The position numbers and the translations under genes were made by a program. From Trebouxia sp. TZW2008 (lineage: Eukaryota; Chlorophyta; Trebouxiophyceae; Trebouxiales; Trebouxiaceae), in assembly GCA_002118135.1 (NCBI GenBank), contig BDIU01000358.1, positions 299,895-363,894 on the forward strand: a stretch of DNA of 64,000 nt, given 5' to 3'. The notes beneath the pieces are model-generated. The model searched no databases. It was given only the letters and a program-made list of their open reading frames with translations, and was not told the DNA's origin. This document shows, piece by piece, positions 23,701 to 35,835 of the stretch (within the stretch, counting starts at the first letter, position 1; each line of letters begins with the position of its first letter).

Positions 23701-24401
23701 GACAGCAAGCGCAGGTGAGTTGACTTGAAACACAAGACGCAGGCCACACACACCTGCGTATCCCTATCTACTGGTTTGATGTCATCTGCATCTTCAGCAT
23801 TCTGTCCCTTCAACTCTGCAACAGGCAAGGGTGTTGGCCAAGTCCACACGCTGTGTGTTTTCCAGGAGTGGTAAAGATACAAAGGTAAAACATGCAATGC
23901 AGAGACGTTTTGCAAAACAAACTGCTAGGTGCAATGCAGAAGCGTTCATAGTTGCACAAGGTGATTTTGCTGGGGCATACTCTGCTTCAGAAACTTCTTT
24001 GCCTCCTTGACACGCTTGTCTTCCTTCTTTGATTTCTTGTGCTTATCCTGTGTGCAGTTCAGCACAGTATGCTTTCAACATTATGTACAGCTTCCAAACT
24101 TTCAATCTGTACATCACGACACCTGCCAGCTCGATTTGTGTTGCCACTGCTTCAAGCTAGCCTTACCTTCTTGCTTTTCTCCTTCTTATGCTTCTTGCTG
24201 TGTTTCTGGTCGCGATCTGCATATGGTGAAAGTGCAGAGTGAAGGGAGCTTGGATTGACGTCACAAAACAAACCACTGGGTGCCGCTCGATGCTACCCTT
24301 GGAGCAGAAATTGCATGTTTACCTGAGTCCTCGGATGAATTGCTGTCGGAGTCATCTGAATGCTTTCGCTTGTGCGATTTCTTGTGCTTGTCGCTACCCA
24401 T
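20768..24401 (-). CDS. SCI1: SCI1-like nuclear protein (style cell-cycle inhibitor 1 family)
   Basis: Ten exons: 24401-24323, 24216-24167, 24047-23981, 23815-23754, 23531-23411, 22910-22800, 22424-22330, 22121-22051, 21634-21500, 20930-20768. All are GT-AG and in frame, giving 317 aa. The N-terminus is Lys/Ser/His-rich (MGSDKHKKSHKRKHSDD). The conserved core runs over exons 5-6: DDYFAKNAEFTAWLRDEKGK then DDFVEEWNGRKLYAKYYAGL. The C-terminal half is charged and helical (RRKWRTEQKEWLDEQLPKAT, then MGGDDSFAAAKA, then TIPKR), as I recall for fungal and algal relatives. Plant SCI1 is a nuclear, partly nucleolar protein linked to cell-cycle control and RNA processing. The role in algae is not known. 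It is divergent from TCF25, with 279 bp between the start codons. Confidence 0.78.
22955..23035 (-). repeat. Acceptor-side copy of SCI1 exon 6
   Basis: A diverged copy of the exon 6 start (EWKEERNRRKLYAEFYAGL versus FVEEWNGRKLYAKYYAGL) with its CTGCAG acceptor. It ends in a TAG and is not usable as the exon. Confidence 0.75.
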
Positions 24402-24680
24402 GTGAGTCTCCAGTCGCTTTGCTCGCAAAAACCCGCGACTCAAAACAAGTGATCACAAGCCTTATGCAGACAGGCTACCACGCTGTCTCAGGACTGGTGA
24501 GCTTCCCGTCAGCCTCGCTGCAAGCTAGAAGTGCGAGCGAGAGTTTAGACCGCGGTTGAGTGCGTTAAGTGCCTAGCACGCAGGCCTAGCAAGTGCATCT
24601 TGTGCACTTGGAGTCAATGTGCTGGCGTTTCATGGCATGCCTTCAGTCTTTGCCTTGAGTGTCGCACTAGGCTAGCAGCA
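24402..24680. promoter_or_regulatory. 279-bp bidirectional spacer, SCI1 / TCF25
   Basis: Head-to-head start codons at 24401 (-) and 24681 (+). Positions 24525-24633 are repeated at 63832-63940 with a single mismatch, which suggests this part is a movable promoter or leader segment. No individual binding site could be named. Confidence 0.55.
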
Positions 24681-27600
24681 ATGGCAACTAGGCACCTGCA
24701 GAAGTTGCGAGCGCAGGAGGTACCAGCGCTAGAGGTTGCAACAGACGACCAGAGCGACAGCGAGGAAGACACTGCAGGATCTGCACCTCTAAACCCCTTT
24801 GATCTCCTCGACGCGCAGCAGGTAAGGATTGATGATCATGCCAGCACAGCTTACAGATGCATCTGCAGACTTTGATTGAGCACCGCAACATGTGCAGGCC
24901 GAAGACAGCAGTGACGATGAAGTCAACGCTGCAGCAGAGCCTGCCACCTCTGCGCAAGCCCCTCAAGCTGACAGCAAAGCCAGCACAGCTAAAAGAAAGA
25001 AGAAAGCTAAGCAAAAGCAGAAGAAGTCAAACGCACAAGCAGCCAGCAGTACCCCAAGTGCGCCAGGCCAGCAAGGCAAGAAGCAGCAGCAGCCTGCATC
25101 CCCGGCAGAGGACGACATAGATCAGCTGCTTGCCTCCCTAAACATCACTCAGGCTGCAGCAGCTCCTGAGGCTTCAACCAGCGGCAGAACTGACGCTGCC
25201 TCAAAAGGCACCAGCAATGGCCTGGCTTTGCTTGGTGTCAATCCTGCCAAGCTGAGGGCAGATGATGAGATGCGCAGGATCTTTGGCAGCAAAGTGGTAG
25301 ATGCAGCTAGGAATGAGCAGAATGCAGGCGGCATGGTTGGCGGCAGCAGGCGTGTGCGCAGGTCAGCACTATGATGGCTCCTGTCAATTGCCAGAGTCAT
25401 TGGCAACTTGCGACAAACCAGTGATCACAGCATTGCATGCATAGCATTGATTAGCTCTTTGACAGGTCAGGATGGCAAGCATGAGTGAGAAAGTATGTAC
25501 TTCCGCAATGCATGAGTGTGCCTTATCTCAACAGGCTGACAATGCTGCTGGCGATGAAGCTAGGCATGCATGCAGTTTCACCTGTCACGCATCATCACTG
25601 TTGTACAATTTCCTGGTGCACCAGCACTCAGGTCTTCACAAGTGGTCATCATGTGCGCTGCGCTATTTATCTACATGAGTCAAACGCCTTCGCAGATTGT
25701 GATAGCATGCAAAATGATTTGCAAGTCCACCTAAATCAATCATGCATCACCCAGGCAGGTTTACATTCACAATTCAGCAACCAAAGAACAGTGCCTTGCA
25801 TCAGGCCACGTAGCTTCTACTCTGTCCTCTTGCAAGCATGTCTTGCAGTGGGTATGTCACTAGTCATGAGTCACAATTCCCCAGGAAATATGTCAGTAGT
25901 CACCATGTCACTAGTCACTAATCATTAGTTGGGTATGTCACTAGTCAATGCCGAGACAGCTGACAAGGGTGGGCTCTGATCAAGCTACTGCCGTCAGCTT
26001 ACCCTGAGAGTCATCTTGTGCAAGACACCGCTGTCTTGCATATGATGGCATCTCCAAAAGAGCTGACACCAGCAGCTTGAACAGGACAGTTTCCTGGTCA
26101 GCTGCCCCTGGTAGAGGATCGTGACTATCCCAGTGCGGCCAGAATGTGTCATATGTGCATGCCATCAGTGAGGGCAAAGCAGCTCAAGAGCTGCTGCAGG
26201 TCGCACACCCATCTTGCCACGCTGCAATTCACAACAAAGCTGTGGGAGATGCCTTGTTCACCATTGCATGCAGCTTGTCTGCACACCAGCGGCAACTGAA
26301 CACAAACACAAACACAACACTGCACAACACAGGCTCAGCCTGCCAATCTGGCACTGTCAGACTAGTCACAGGTGACTCGTTGCAACTGTGTTTGCAGAGT
26401 CATGAGCGGGACCTTGATGGCACTGTTCAAGGCCTACCTGTTGTTTGTCCCTCTTATCGTCCCTCTTGCCTTTCTGCCGTCGACTAGGCATTTGCAAGAG
26501 ATGCCTTTGGCAACAATTGTTGCTGGGACCTGACAGTGTTCAACCACTTTCAGTGCTTGGGAGATTTACAAACCCAGATGTGCCTTTACACATTTCACCC
26601 TAGAGTGTCTGGTGAAATCTTTTGTCCACGGCTATCTCCTTTGTCCCCGTTTCTGACACAATGGCCTATTTCTCTCAATGAGCCTGCCCTGGGAATGATT
26701 TTGAGATTTCTTTAGGCAGGCCTCTTGATCGCCCATCTTGCCATTTTGACACATGTAGCTTAATTCCTTGCATCAATGCTTACAGATTGATGGCACGGGG
26801 CTTGATCAAGAGGACACCCTGAAAGCTGGGCTGTTCATCGCCCCAAAGGAGCACTGGAACCCTGTTTGACAGCAGCCTGTCCACGGAGCTGATAGCCCCA
26901 CAATGCCATGTCAACACTGACAAGACAGCTGCCAATGCCTCTCTGCAACCGTTCATGCAGGTTGATGACCTGGGTCTTCATCAAGAGAGAATCCCTGTAG
27001 CTGCCCATGTTGATCTCTTGACGCTGACAAGAGATCTGCAACTGACACCTCGGCATTGTGTACAGGTTGATGGCGCGGGGCTTGATCAAGAGGGCACCCC
27101 TGAAAGCGGGTCTCTTGATTGCCCCAAAGGAGCACTGGCCCCCCTTTGATGGCGGCCTGTCAATGGAGCTTGCAGGCACCACTGCTGATGGCCACCAGCT
27201 TTTCAGATACACCCATTCTGCAGCATACAACGTATGTATCTTTGCCTAAAACACTGCATCTGTAACACACCCATGTCTCAGCCCAAAAGCCTGCTGAGAT
27301 TGAGCTCTGACCATGTCTGTGGAGATGATAAACACCACTGGTGATGGTCACCAGCTGTTCAGATACAACCATTCTGCAGCATACAATGTATGTATCTCCG
27401 CCCAAAATACTGCATCTGTAACACACCCCTGTCTCAGCACAAAAGCCTGCTGAGATTGTGCCCTGAACATGTCTGTTAAGATGATAAACACCACTGATGA
27501 AGGCCACCAGCTGTTCAGATACACCCGCTCTGTAGCATACAGTGTATGTAGCTGTCCTCACAACATGTTACATACAATCTGCAAGTACGTAACGTGCAAA

Positions 27601-28360
27601 GCATGTAGCTATGCAGCATGTAATCGCCTCAGCGAAAGCTGCATGACGCTGCATGGACAAAATGGCTGACATGTTAGTCTGGCAACAATGCTTAGGAATC
27701 AGTACCCTTTGGCTAGTACCAAGCTGTTGACACGTGCACCGTCAGCAGCAGATCCTGCAACAGGGCCTAGCATGAATGGTCTTAGCTTGCTAGACTCTCA
27801 GTTTCACCATACTTGTCGTTCACCGAATGACAGTCAGAGCTTGCCAGTAGATTCCTAGCAAGGATAGTGCTGCTTGCAACAAGGGGCACAAAACACAACT
27901 TGCAGGTGCTTCAGCCGTCTGCAAACCATGTTGAGGCTTGAACCCATGACCTATTGCAGCCGTGCAGATGTGGCTTGCAAACAGATGCACAAAGCACAAT
28001 GCCCAAGTGACCTCTGTGTGTCAAACCACAATGCAGACAGGTGATTCAGCTGTCTGCATACACTGCTGAGACTTGAACCCATGACTTGTTGCAGGCAGTG
28101 CAGATGCTGTTTGAGCAGAGCCAAGCTAGCTTTGACCCAAACACCATCATGGCCCTACTGCAGCAGCACCCATACCATGTGGACGCCCTCCTCACCATGC
28201 AGGAGCTCTACAGGTTTGTCCAGTCTTGACTCTTCTTCAGATGTACAGGTTGATCTCCACTGATCCATGGTGCCTTTGTCAACCTGTAGGGAGTGCTATG
28301 CCATCTTCTCTCAGGTCATATACGCCTTCATGATTGCTGTCTCCGTTGCTGATGCTTCGC

Positions 28361-28391
<31 letters not shown>

Positions 28392-31300
28392 CAACAGCTA
28401 TCAGAATCATAACATGCACTACATTACCATCATAGCTTCCTGCATAGATGCCACATGTGCAGGGCACAATACTCAACCGCTGTTGCTGGTGCGACTGCTG
28501 CCGCTGCTTCTCAAAACATGTCACAGCCTTCGTGTCCATGTCAGTGCTCGTGTAGAACCACGGGCTGCAAGGCGTCAGACTGCTGCTGCTGTTCAAACTG
28601 CACCAATCACTTGTTGTGCTGCTTTGTGCAGGTCCATGGGAGAGGTGGCAGCCAGCGATGAAATGCTAGAGCGCTGCATATATGGTGAGGCGCCTTTCTG
28701 ATGTACCTTGACAGCACTTTTGCTGATGTTGTTTGCCCACATAACTTGCCCTTTCACGGCCATTGTTAGCATAGTTGCTTTATGCATGACTCATGACTAA
28801 GGCAGCCATGTTCCAAGTGCATAGCCGCTTCCGCACGCGCACAATGGGGCAGCCACTACGCCATGTGTCACGTCAATCTCAGCTGACAGCACTTCTGCCC
28901 ATGTGTTCAACCCTTTCAAGGCCCTTATCACAAAGCACTGCTTCACTTGTGACTGCTGAGTAAGGCAGCCAAGTCCAAAATGCTTTGCAGCTTCCGCACA
29001 TGTGCAATGTGAAAGTCATCAAGCAATTACTTACTTTGATCTCAGCTGTGCATCACAAATCTTGCTTGGGCAGATGCATTGAGGTACCAGTGTCCGTCGC
29101 CACCTGTGAAACCGTGTCTGCTGTAGAATTATTTGTGCATGATCTGACACAGCCGCAGTCTCAGAGGTGCTGATGCACTGCTCCAGTCACCCTGTGAAAG
29201 ATCAGCACGATCAGCACAAACGCTGATGCCAAGATGGGCAGACATGAAATAAATGTCCGCAGTTTGATGACAGCTATGACACTCAATGCAGCAATATGTT
29301 ATCAGCTATGTGACTGTTCAAAGTCATTGCTCTGGACAGTCAAGTACATCTTCAATCATGCGGCAGCGTGAGCTGCCTCAAGCACCACTTATGCATTGTC
29401 TGCAAATCTTTGCTGTATACTGATTTGTACTGACTATATGCTTGCCAGTGAAGCCAATGCCTCTGTTGATCGCATGTAGAAGCAGCAGACTGCCTTCGGT
29501 CTGATTACCAGAGTTGACTTGTGTTGACAAAAACTCAGCTGAAGTCACTCAAGTCTGCTGGCTGTGTGCTGCAGCATTGGAGTTGGCGTGGCACCCATAC
29601 TTCAACCCTGCCTCTGCAAACAAGCGGCTAAGCTTGAACAGGCCAATCCTGTGGTTTCATGTCTCAGATCTTTGTCTGTAAGCCCTGCCTGTGTGCTGCA
29701 GCACTGGAGTTGGCGTGGCACCCATACTTTAATCCTGCGACTGCCAACACACGCATGGACTGTGCAGAGCCACTGAACAGGCCACTGGTTGTTGCCCTCT
29801 TCAAACAGACACAGGTCAGACTTGCTTTGAGCATGCAGCAACGCTAACAACGCTGAGCTATTGTGCATGTCCTGTCACTGGTGTGTCTGAAGATGTGTTG
29901 ACGCCACAGGTCATGTTGTACACTTGAGATGCCTGCATAGAGGCCCACCATGTTCCGTCACTGCTGTGGCTGATGATGTGTTGACGCCACATGTCATGTT
30001 GTACACTCGAGATGTCTACATAGAGGCCCAACACTCCATTGCTGCATGTAGTCCTGGCAACAGGAGGCATTTTCTTGTTGCCCGGCACCAATGGTCAGAA
30101 TTAGCAGAGGAACTTGTTGCTCAGAACTAATGGTCAGATCAGCCAGCAGAGGAACTCGGTGCTCGGATTTGTTGGTCAGATCATGCCAGCAGAGTATCAG
30201 CAGTATAATATATGCACAGTCACATGTGCAACACATTGTGATTGAAGAATGCTGATCACAATTCTGTTGCAGAACCTGAGCAGGAGAGGGCTGCACGGCA
30301 CAGCCCTGGAGTATGCCAAGCTGCTGCTGGGGCTTGACCCCTCTGACCCCAAGGGGGTGCTGTTCTGCATTGACTACCTCGCCATCAGGGCACACCAGTA
30401 CAACTTCCTGAAGGTGAGGCCAAGCACCAGCACTGATCAGTGCACAATGTCATGTCACAAGAGAGATTGTGTACAAGAGTATCTTGAATAACAGCCAGTA
30501 CAAGCAAAACAGTCTTGCACATTGCTGGGGCTTGACACTTCTGACTCCAAGGGGGTTCTATGTTGCATTGACCACCTCGCCATCAGGGTACACAGATGTA
30601 ATTTTCTGAAGGTCAGATCAAGCATCAAGCCTTGCATCAAGCACTAGCACTGATCAATTTGCCTGCACTGCAGTCATAAGCAGCACCTGATGCAAAGGAC
30701 TGTATGAAACATTCTGTACATAAGCCACATGGCTTTGTGAGGTTTCTTGTTTCGATACTTCATGTGGTGCTTTGTGTGGGTATCTGGCGTGTTCAATGCT
30801 AGACCAAAATAGCAGTTGCATTCTGCTGCAGAAGCTAGAAACAGACGTTAAAGACTTGAGCCACACGGTCAACTTTGCTTCCAGCACAGCAGCCTCGACG
30901 CAATGCATCCTTCCAGTATCAGCACAAGATTTCATTTGCCTCAATTGCATGCCAAACAGCATTCTAGCCAGCAAAACAGCATGATACAAAAAGGCATCTG
31001 CGTCCTGCTGCAGAAGCTGGTGACAGATGATGAAGACCTGAGTCATATGCTCAAATTTGCCAACAGCATAGTGCTGGCAATTTCAGTTGCTGCACTGTCC
31101 CATTTCCAGCCTGATGCCTGTTGAATCAAAACATTATGCACTTCTGCAGAAACTGGTGACCAATGATAAAGACCTGAGTCACATGCCCAACTTTGCCTAC
31201 AGCATAGTGCTGGCACACTTTAGGCATCTTTCTGATTTCTGCACGACACTTAGGTTAGTGTCGTGTTAGGTTAGGTGAGTGTTCCTCAAGGTCACTGCCA

Positions 31301-33568
31301 GTTTCACAGACCCTCAGCATTGCAGCATCAGACACTGCCTCAGAAAATGGTCCTATGTTTGCGTCCAGATTCTCAATTACATGCCAAATTCAAGTGCCTG
31401 AAGCCTGCAACTGCTGCAGACACTGGTGACAGATGAGGAGGATTTGAGCCACATGCCCAACTTTGCCTACAGCACAGTGCTGGCAGACTTCAGGGAACGC
31501 ACAGGTGACACAGCAGACAAGCAGGGCAGGGCATCTGGGTTTGCCCCTGCTTCAGACCCTGGCACCAGCCGCCTTGAAGAAATATTGCAAGGGGAGGCCT
31601 CCCATGAGGAGCGGCTGTCACATGCTGTCATGATGTACCCCTCTGTAGTGGTGCGATTGATGGACAAGTAAGCAGCTTCTGCCAGGCTGCTTATTCTCAC
31701 AGAAGCTTTGGATGTGTCTCATTGCATTTGATGCATATTTCAATGTGCAACCCTAAGTTGCACCCAAAAGGTGAACACTGGTTCTGACAGCCCATAATCT
31801 CTGAAAAGTTGCTCTATCGCTGCTCTTGCCACGGACCCACAATGGGTGCTCTGAAGCCAAAACCCTGGAACAGCAGCATGTGACTGCAGCTGACAGTCAT
31901 GATCTCAAGCAACTGTAGCTTGACTTGCAGAAGTGCAGCACGGATAGACCCTGCTGCTATATTGTCAGCTTGGCTTGTCAGCTTGGCTTGCAATGTCAGA
32001 TCTTTGCCACCTTTGCCACCTCTTTGAGGCTGCAACATAGCAGACAAATGAGCTGTTGCACCTGCAATCTGATGCGCAACGTCAGGACCTTGCACTGCTG
32101 TTGCAGCTTGTGTTTGACTTGCAATCTTACAATGCTGCCACCTCTTACAGGCTGCAAAACAAGGGTGTAGGGCAAAATGTCGGGCAGAGCAGTCTGTTAG
32201 GAACGCCACCTTTGCTGCTTTGCTGCTCTTCTTGAGTTTGCAACCATCATCAGTTGCTTGCAAATTGGCTTCAGACTTTACAGCCTGATGGCTCTGCAGG
32301 TTGCAAGATAGGGGCGTGGGAAAGGATGCCGAGTGGGGCAGTCTACCAGAGAAGCCTCACTTGCTGCGTAATGGCTTGCACTTCTAAAAGCTTTGCTCCT
32401 CTTTGCAGCCTGCACGACAGCAGACCACTGCGCCAGCTTCTGTTATGATTGCAGTTTGCACAGCCTGCCTGCAGTTTGGTTGTCAACCAAATGTGCCTAT
32501 TCCCTGCAGGCTGCAAGATAAGGGTGTGGGCAAAGACGCTGAATGGGGCAGCCTGTTAGAGAAGCCCCCTTTGAGACATGCTGATGACACTGACAGCGCC
32601 ACTGTGAGCCACGCTGTGGATGTTTTTGTGGAGCGCCATCATCTCCTTTGGAAGGTCAAAATCTTCTTCTCGTGTAGTGACATCGACCTGAATCATGTCA
32701 GCTGGTTAGATATGCCTTCTGGCGCTCCAAGCCTTGTGATGCTGATGACATTGACAGTGCCACTGTGAGCCACGCTGCCACCATCTGCTTTGGAAGGTCA
32801 CAATCGATTCCTGTTCTAGTGACATCATTCTCAGTCAGTCTAAGTTTCAGGAGAAATGATGCCTTATGGGATCTCAAGTCTCGTGATGCACAGTGTCCCT
32901 TCAAAGAAATCTGCACCTTTGAAGTAGCACACCAAAAAGTGCACTGTTACGACTGCATGTCCATGATGCTCAGCAGCTGCTGAAGGACATCTGCACCATG
33001 GACATATCTCAGCGATCCTGTCAGCACTGCTGTGCGATTGTGTGACCCACAGACAGTCATCTACACCCTGTGAGCAGCACAGCTTGGAGCAGAGCGCCAG
33101 ATCCACAGTCCACAGTGGCTGCTGAACACAGCCTGCACCATAGCAGTGTTGCAGCAATCCTGTGAGCACCGCTCTGCACTGTGTGACCTACCGACCGACA
33201 TCTGCACGCTGTGAACAGCACAGCTTGGAGCAGAGCCCCATGCCTGCAGATCCACAGTGCACAGTGGCTGCTGAACAAAGCATGCACTGTAGCAGTGTCA
33301 CAGCAACCCTGTGAGCGCCGCTCTGCACTGTGTGACCCAAAGACAGGCGTCAACCTTCTGCGAGTAGCACAGCTGTCACCAGAGAGCTGTGACTGCAGGT
33401 CCAGGTTGTACAGCGTCTGTTGCAGGTCGCCTGCAATCTGGCAACGCTGCAGGGGCTTATGAGCACTTGAGTGCAGTCTTCACAGATCTACTCTGCACCC
33501 TGTACCAGCACAGCTTGAGATGGAGTGCTTGTAAGAGCAGCGCCATGATGCTCAGCGCCTGCTGAAGG

Positions 33569-33644
<76 letters not shown>

Positions 33645-35835
33645 TTTTACATGCTTAGCCAGCCAATATTTCTAAAATCGGATCACATGTGCCACACTGT
33701 TGCAATGACTATATGTCCATGAAATTCAGGCAGTCTATGACACCGTGAAACACCCCCAAATGATCATGTTGCGCAAAAAAAAGCGCGCATGTTATAATTG
33801 CCGCCCGGCAGTTGTGGCTGGACTTACCTCATATTGCTGTCAATGTCAGGTTGAGGTCATTACTCATGTCAGCTTGAGGTCATTACTCATGTCAGTTATT
33901 GTAAAGCTTTTTACAGCAACTGTTGCAGGCACATGATGCACAGCGGTTGTTGAAGGATGCCTGCAGCCTGGCAGTGCAAGCAGACCCAGCAGACAGAGCC
34001 AATTGGGCGTGTGTGGCTCAGGAGGTGTATGCAGACATCCCAGCAGACGTCAACAACTACCGCCACCTACGCATTGCAGACTTCTCTGATACTGTCTCAG
34101 CGCTGCCGCCAGAGGAACTACAGGTATTTGCTGGCATATTCCAATCAACTTAGTTCTTGTTGACTGTGAGACAAGTGTATAGGTGCGCATTGCAGACTTC
34201 TCAGATACTGTCTCAGCTCTGCTGCCAGAAGAGTCGCAGGTAACAGCGCATGTGGTGAGATGAAGGCTTACTGTTGTTGAAGTGATTTCGATAGTGGGCT
34301 TCATTGACTTCTCCTATACAGTCTCAGCTTTGCCGCCACAATAGTTGCAGGTACCAATTTGCATAGTGAAACAAAGCCTGTTCTTGCTGATCTTGAGAAT
34401 TTGCATTGGTAACTTCTCAGACGCTGTCCCAGCTCTCCTGTCAAAGGAAATGTACGGGCTCTCCTTGGGGGTGAGGTGGGGCACCAGGCCTTAAATATGT
34501 GATTGTGTTGTCCCTCAGCTAGTCCGTATGCCTGATGCATGAGGTGCGGGCTGCCCTTGGGGCTGGTGTGGGGTTGCAGGCCTTTGATGTGAGTGTGCGG
34601 TCACTCAGCTTTTGACAGTGCCTATTGCAAGATGTGCGGGCTGCCAGGAAGGGAAGGGGGGGGGGGGGTGAGGGTGGGGTTGCCAGTCCCCAAACTGGTA
34701 TGGATGAGCTGTCACCCATCTAGTCCTCATTCCTGATGCATGGTCTGCAGGCCATAATGGGGTCAAATATGGCTATAGACACACTTGGCAGCAGGACGTG
34801 CAGAAGGACTAGTCTGCCTTGCATGTCTGATTCGGTCAAGTCCAAAGAGCATTTGAAAGACTCGCAATGAGGCAGCTGATTGCGTGTTTTTGCACCTAGT
34901 CAAAGCCTGCCTAGCAAACACTTTCACTGCACAAATGAATGAGTCAGGAGGGATGGGGGTCATGGCCCTCACATTTGGTGATGATGCATTCTTGCATCTG
35001 TCAATGATGCTTACAAAGTACTCTCTGGCTTGTCGGCTGCAGTTGGGCCTGAAATTGGGGTCGAAGTTGCTGATCCTCAAACCGGCATTGTGTGAATATG
35101 CTGTCACTCTTCTTCCTACTGCCTGATAGAGCTGTTGATTCTGTATGAATTTGTTGTCACTCAGATACTGATGATGCCTGATGTATGGTCTGCAGGCTGC
35201 CATGGGTGGGGTTGGTGGTGGGGGTGGGGGCAGGGTTGTCGGCCCCCAAGGGTTAGAAGCTCAGGACTGGCAAGCTCAGGTTCCTGAACACATCCTGGAG
35301 CAAGCTGCAGCGCTTGACACAGACCCAGCAGCCTTGGCTGAATTGCTGCATAACATGTTGCCTGATCAAGCCGCAGAGATTCAGCGTTTAGTCAATGAAG
35401 GTAATTTTTCTTGGATGAGCCAACACCTTGCCAAGAAGAAGTGCTCAGCAACGACAACAACATGTGACACTTTCCAGCAAAGGTGCTAGGTGTGTGTGGC
35501 ACAAGTGCTGTCTTGCCAAGCCGGCTTATCCTGAGCATCACAGCAAGAATGTTGAGAGAAGTGCCTCCATGCATGTTGGACGAGTAACTGTAATGAATTA
35601 TTATGTCAATGCAGGTGCCGTTCGAGGGCCAGAAGGTGTCAACAATGAATTGCAAGCTGACAACCCATGGGCAATGCTGCTGCAAACGTTTTTACCCTGG
35701 GTCAATATTGGACAGGTTCCAGATTATTCACAGCAGGAAGATCCAAGCGGGCCAAATTCTACTGCAAGTCCTGAAAATGAGGCTCAACAGGCAGCTGATC
35801 GAGAGGCTGATCGTGAAGATGATGATCTTGATTAA
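24681..35835 (+). CDS. TCF25: TCF25/Rqc1 homologue, ribosome quality control
   Basis: Twelve exons: 24681-24821, 24898-25361, 27066-27231, 28095-28213, 28632-28684, 29702-29814, 30273-30413, 31420-31667, 32510-32654, 33929-34123, 35196-35400, 35615-35835 (TAA). All are in frame, giving 736 aa. The TCF25 hallmarks are in order: RHLQKLRAQE at the start; a Lys-rich acidic linker; LGVNPAKLRADDEMRRIFGS; HWPPFDGGLSME...GHQLFRYTHSAAYN; DPNTIMALLQQHPYHVDALL; ALELAWHPYFNP; LLGLDPSDPKGVLFCIDYLA; VFVERHHLLWK; NYRHLRIADFSD; and PWAMLLQTFLPWVNIG near the C-terminus. In yeast and animals this protein works with Listerin and NEMF on stalled 60S subunits in the cytosol. Exon-edge copies surround most internal exons. 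Exon order and phases leave no gap in the conserved core. Confidence 0.92.
26786..27064 (+). repeat. Acceptor-side copies of TCF25 exon 3
   Basis: A clear copy at 26786-26905 and a decayed one at 26955-27010 repeat the CAG acceptor and the LMARGLIKRAPLKAG-coding start of exon 3. The first carries an in-frame stop. Confidence 0.85.
27305..27560 (+). repeat. Donor-side copies of TCF25 exon 3
   Basis: Copies at ~27310-27400 and ~27470-27555 repeat the GHQLFRYTHSAAYN-coding end of exon 3 with a GTATGTA donor. Together with the acceptor-side copies they flank one exon on both sides. Confidence 0.87.
27905..28035 (+). repeat. Acceptor-side copy before TCF25 exon 4
   Basis: The stretch near 27905-27990 repeats 28035-28120, which holds the intron end (CTTGAACCCATGAC) and the start of exon 4 (CAGTGCAGATG...). 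Confidence 0.7.
28365..28395 (+). repeat. CTG trinucleotide repeat
   Basis: A short run of CTG/GCT units in TCF25 intron 4, noncoding in the gene model. Confidence 0.7.
29570..29665 (+). repeat. Acceptor-side copy of TCF25 exon 6
   Basis: Copy of the TGCTGCAG acceptor and the ALELAWHPYFNPA-coding start, about 125 bp upstream of the true exon 6. Confidence 0.85.
30500..30620 (+). repeat. Donor-side copy of TCF25 exon 7
   Basis: Copy of the exon 7 end (LLGLDTSDSKGVLCCIDHLA versus LLGLDPSDPKGVLFCIDYLA) with a GTCAGA donor-like end. Confidence 0.85.
30825..31230 (+). repeat. Three acceptor-side copies of TCF25 exon 8
   Basis: Copies near 30825-30900, 31005-31085 and 31140-31225 repeat CTGCAG plus the LVTDDEDLSHMPNFAYSTVL-coding start. 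The true exon 8 starts at 31420 and alone continues into a long open frame. Confidence 0.88.
32150..32375 (+). repeat. Two acceptor-side copies of TCF25 exon 9
   Basis: Copies near 32150-32215 and 32285-32370 repeat the acceptor and the LQDKGVGKDAEWGSLL-coding start. A separate donor-side copy of the same exon lies at about 32705-32800. Confidence 0.83.
32705..32800 (+). repeat. Donor-side copy of TCF25 exon 9
   Basis: Repeats the DDTDSATVSHAV...LWK-coding end with a GTCACA end in place of the GTCAAA donor. Confidence 0.78.
32955..33575 (+). repeat. Acceptor-side copies of TCF25 exon 10
   Basis: Copies of the AHDAQRLLKDAC-coding start occur near 32960-32998 and 33540-33572, with more decayed ones near 33100 and 33260. 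The 33090-33360 block is itself a ~150-bp tandem repeat. Confidence 0.65.
33573..33641. repeat. GA dinucleotide microsatellite
   Basis: About 34 uninterrupted GA units. It begins inside a copy of the exon 10 start and runs into an ~83-bp dispersed sequence (33641-33723) that recurs at 63709-63785, also after a GA run. Confidence 0.9.
34180..34460 (+). repeat. Three donor-side copies of TCF25 exon 10
   Basis: Copies near 34180-34245, 34300-34355 and 34395-34455 repeat the IADFSDTVSALPPEELQ-coding end. The first two retain a GTAAC or GTACC donor. Confidence 0.85.
34510..34770 (+). repeat. Acceptor-side copies before TCF25 exon 11
   Basis: Copies near 34515-34580, 34605-34650 and 34705-34765 repeat the intron end and the Gly-rich start of exon 11, marked by CCTGATGCATGGTCTGCAGG. 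Confidence 0.7.
35463..35530. mobile_element. Dispersed repeat A in TCF25 intron 11
   Basis: Matches family A: ACACTTTCCAGCA...GTGCTAGGTGTGTGTGGC...GCCGGCTT. The palindromic core is altered here. Confidence 0.5.

Noticed and set aside
27930..28095. CTTGAACCCATGAC motif resembling a tRNA T-arm read on the minus strand
   Set aside because: It occurs twice as part of the tandem copy before TCF25 exon 4. No cloverleaf could be built around either copy.
34763..35203. 146-codon open frame antisense to TCF25 intron 10 and exon 11
   Set aside because: At this base composition a few frames of this length are expected by chance in 64 kb. It overlaps a well-supported exon on the other strand and has no splice context or recognised similarity.
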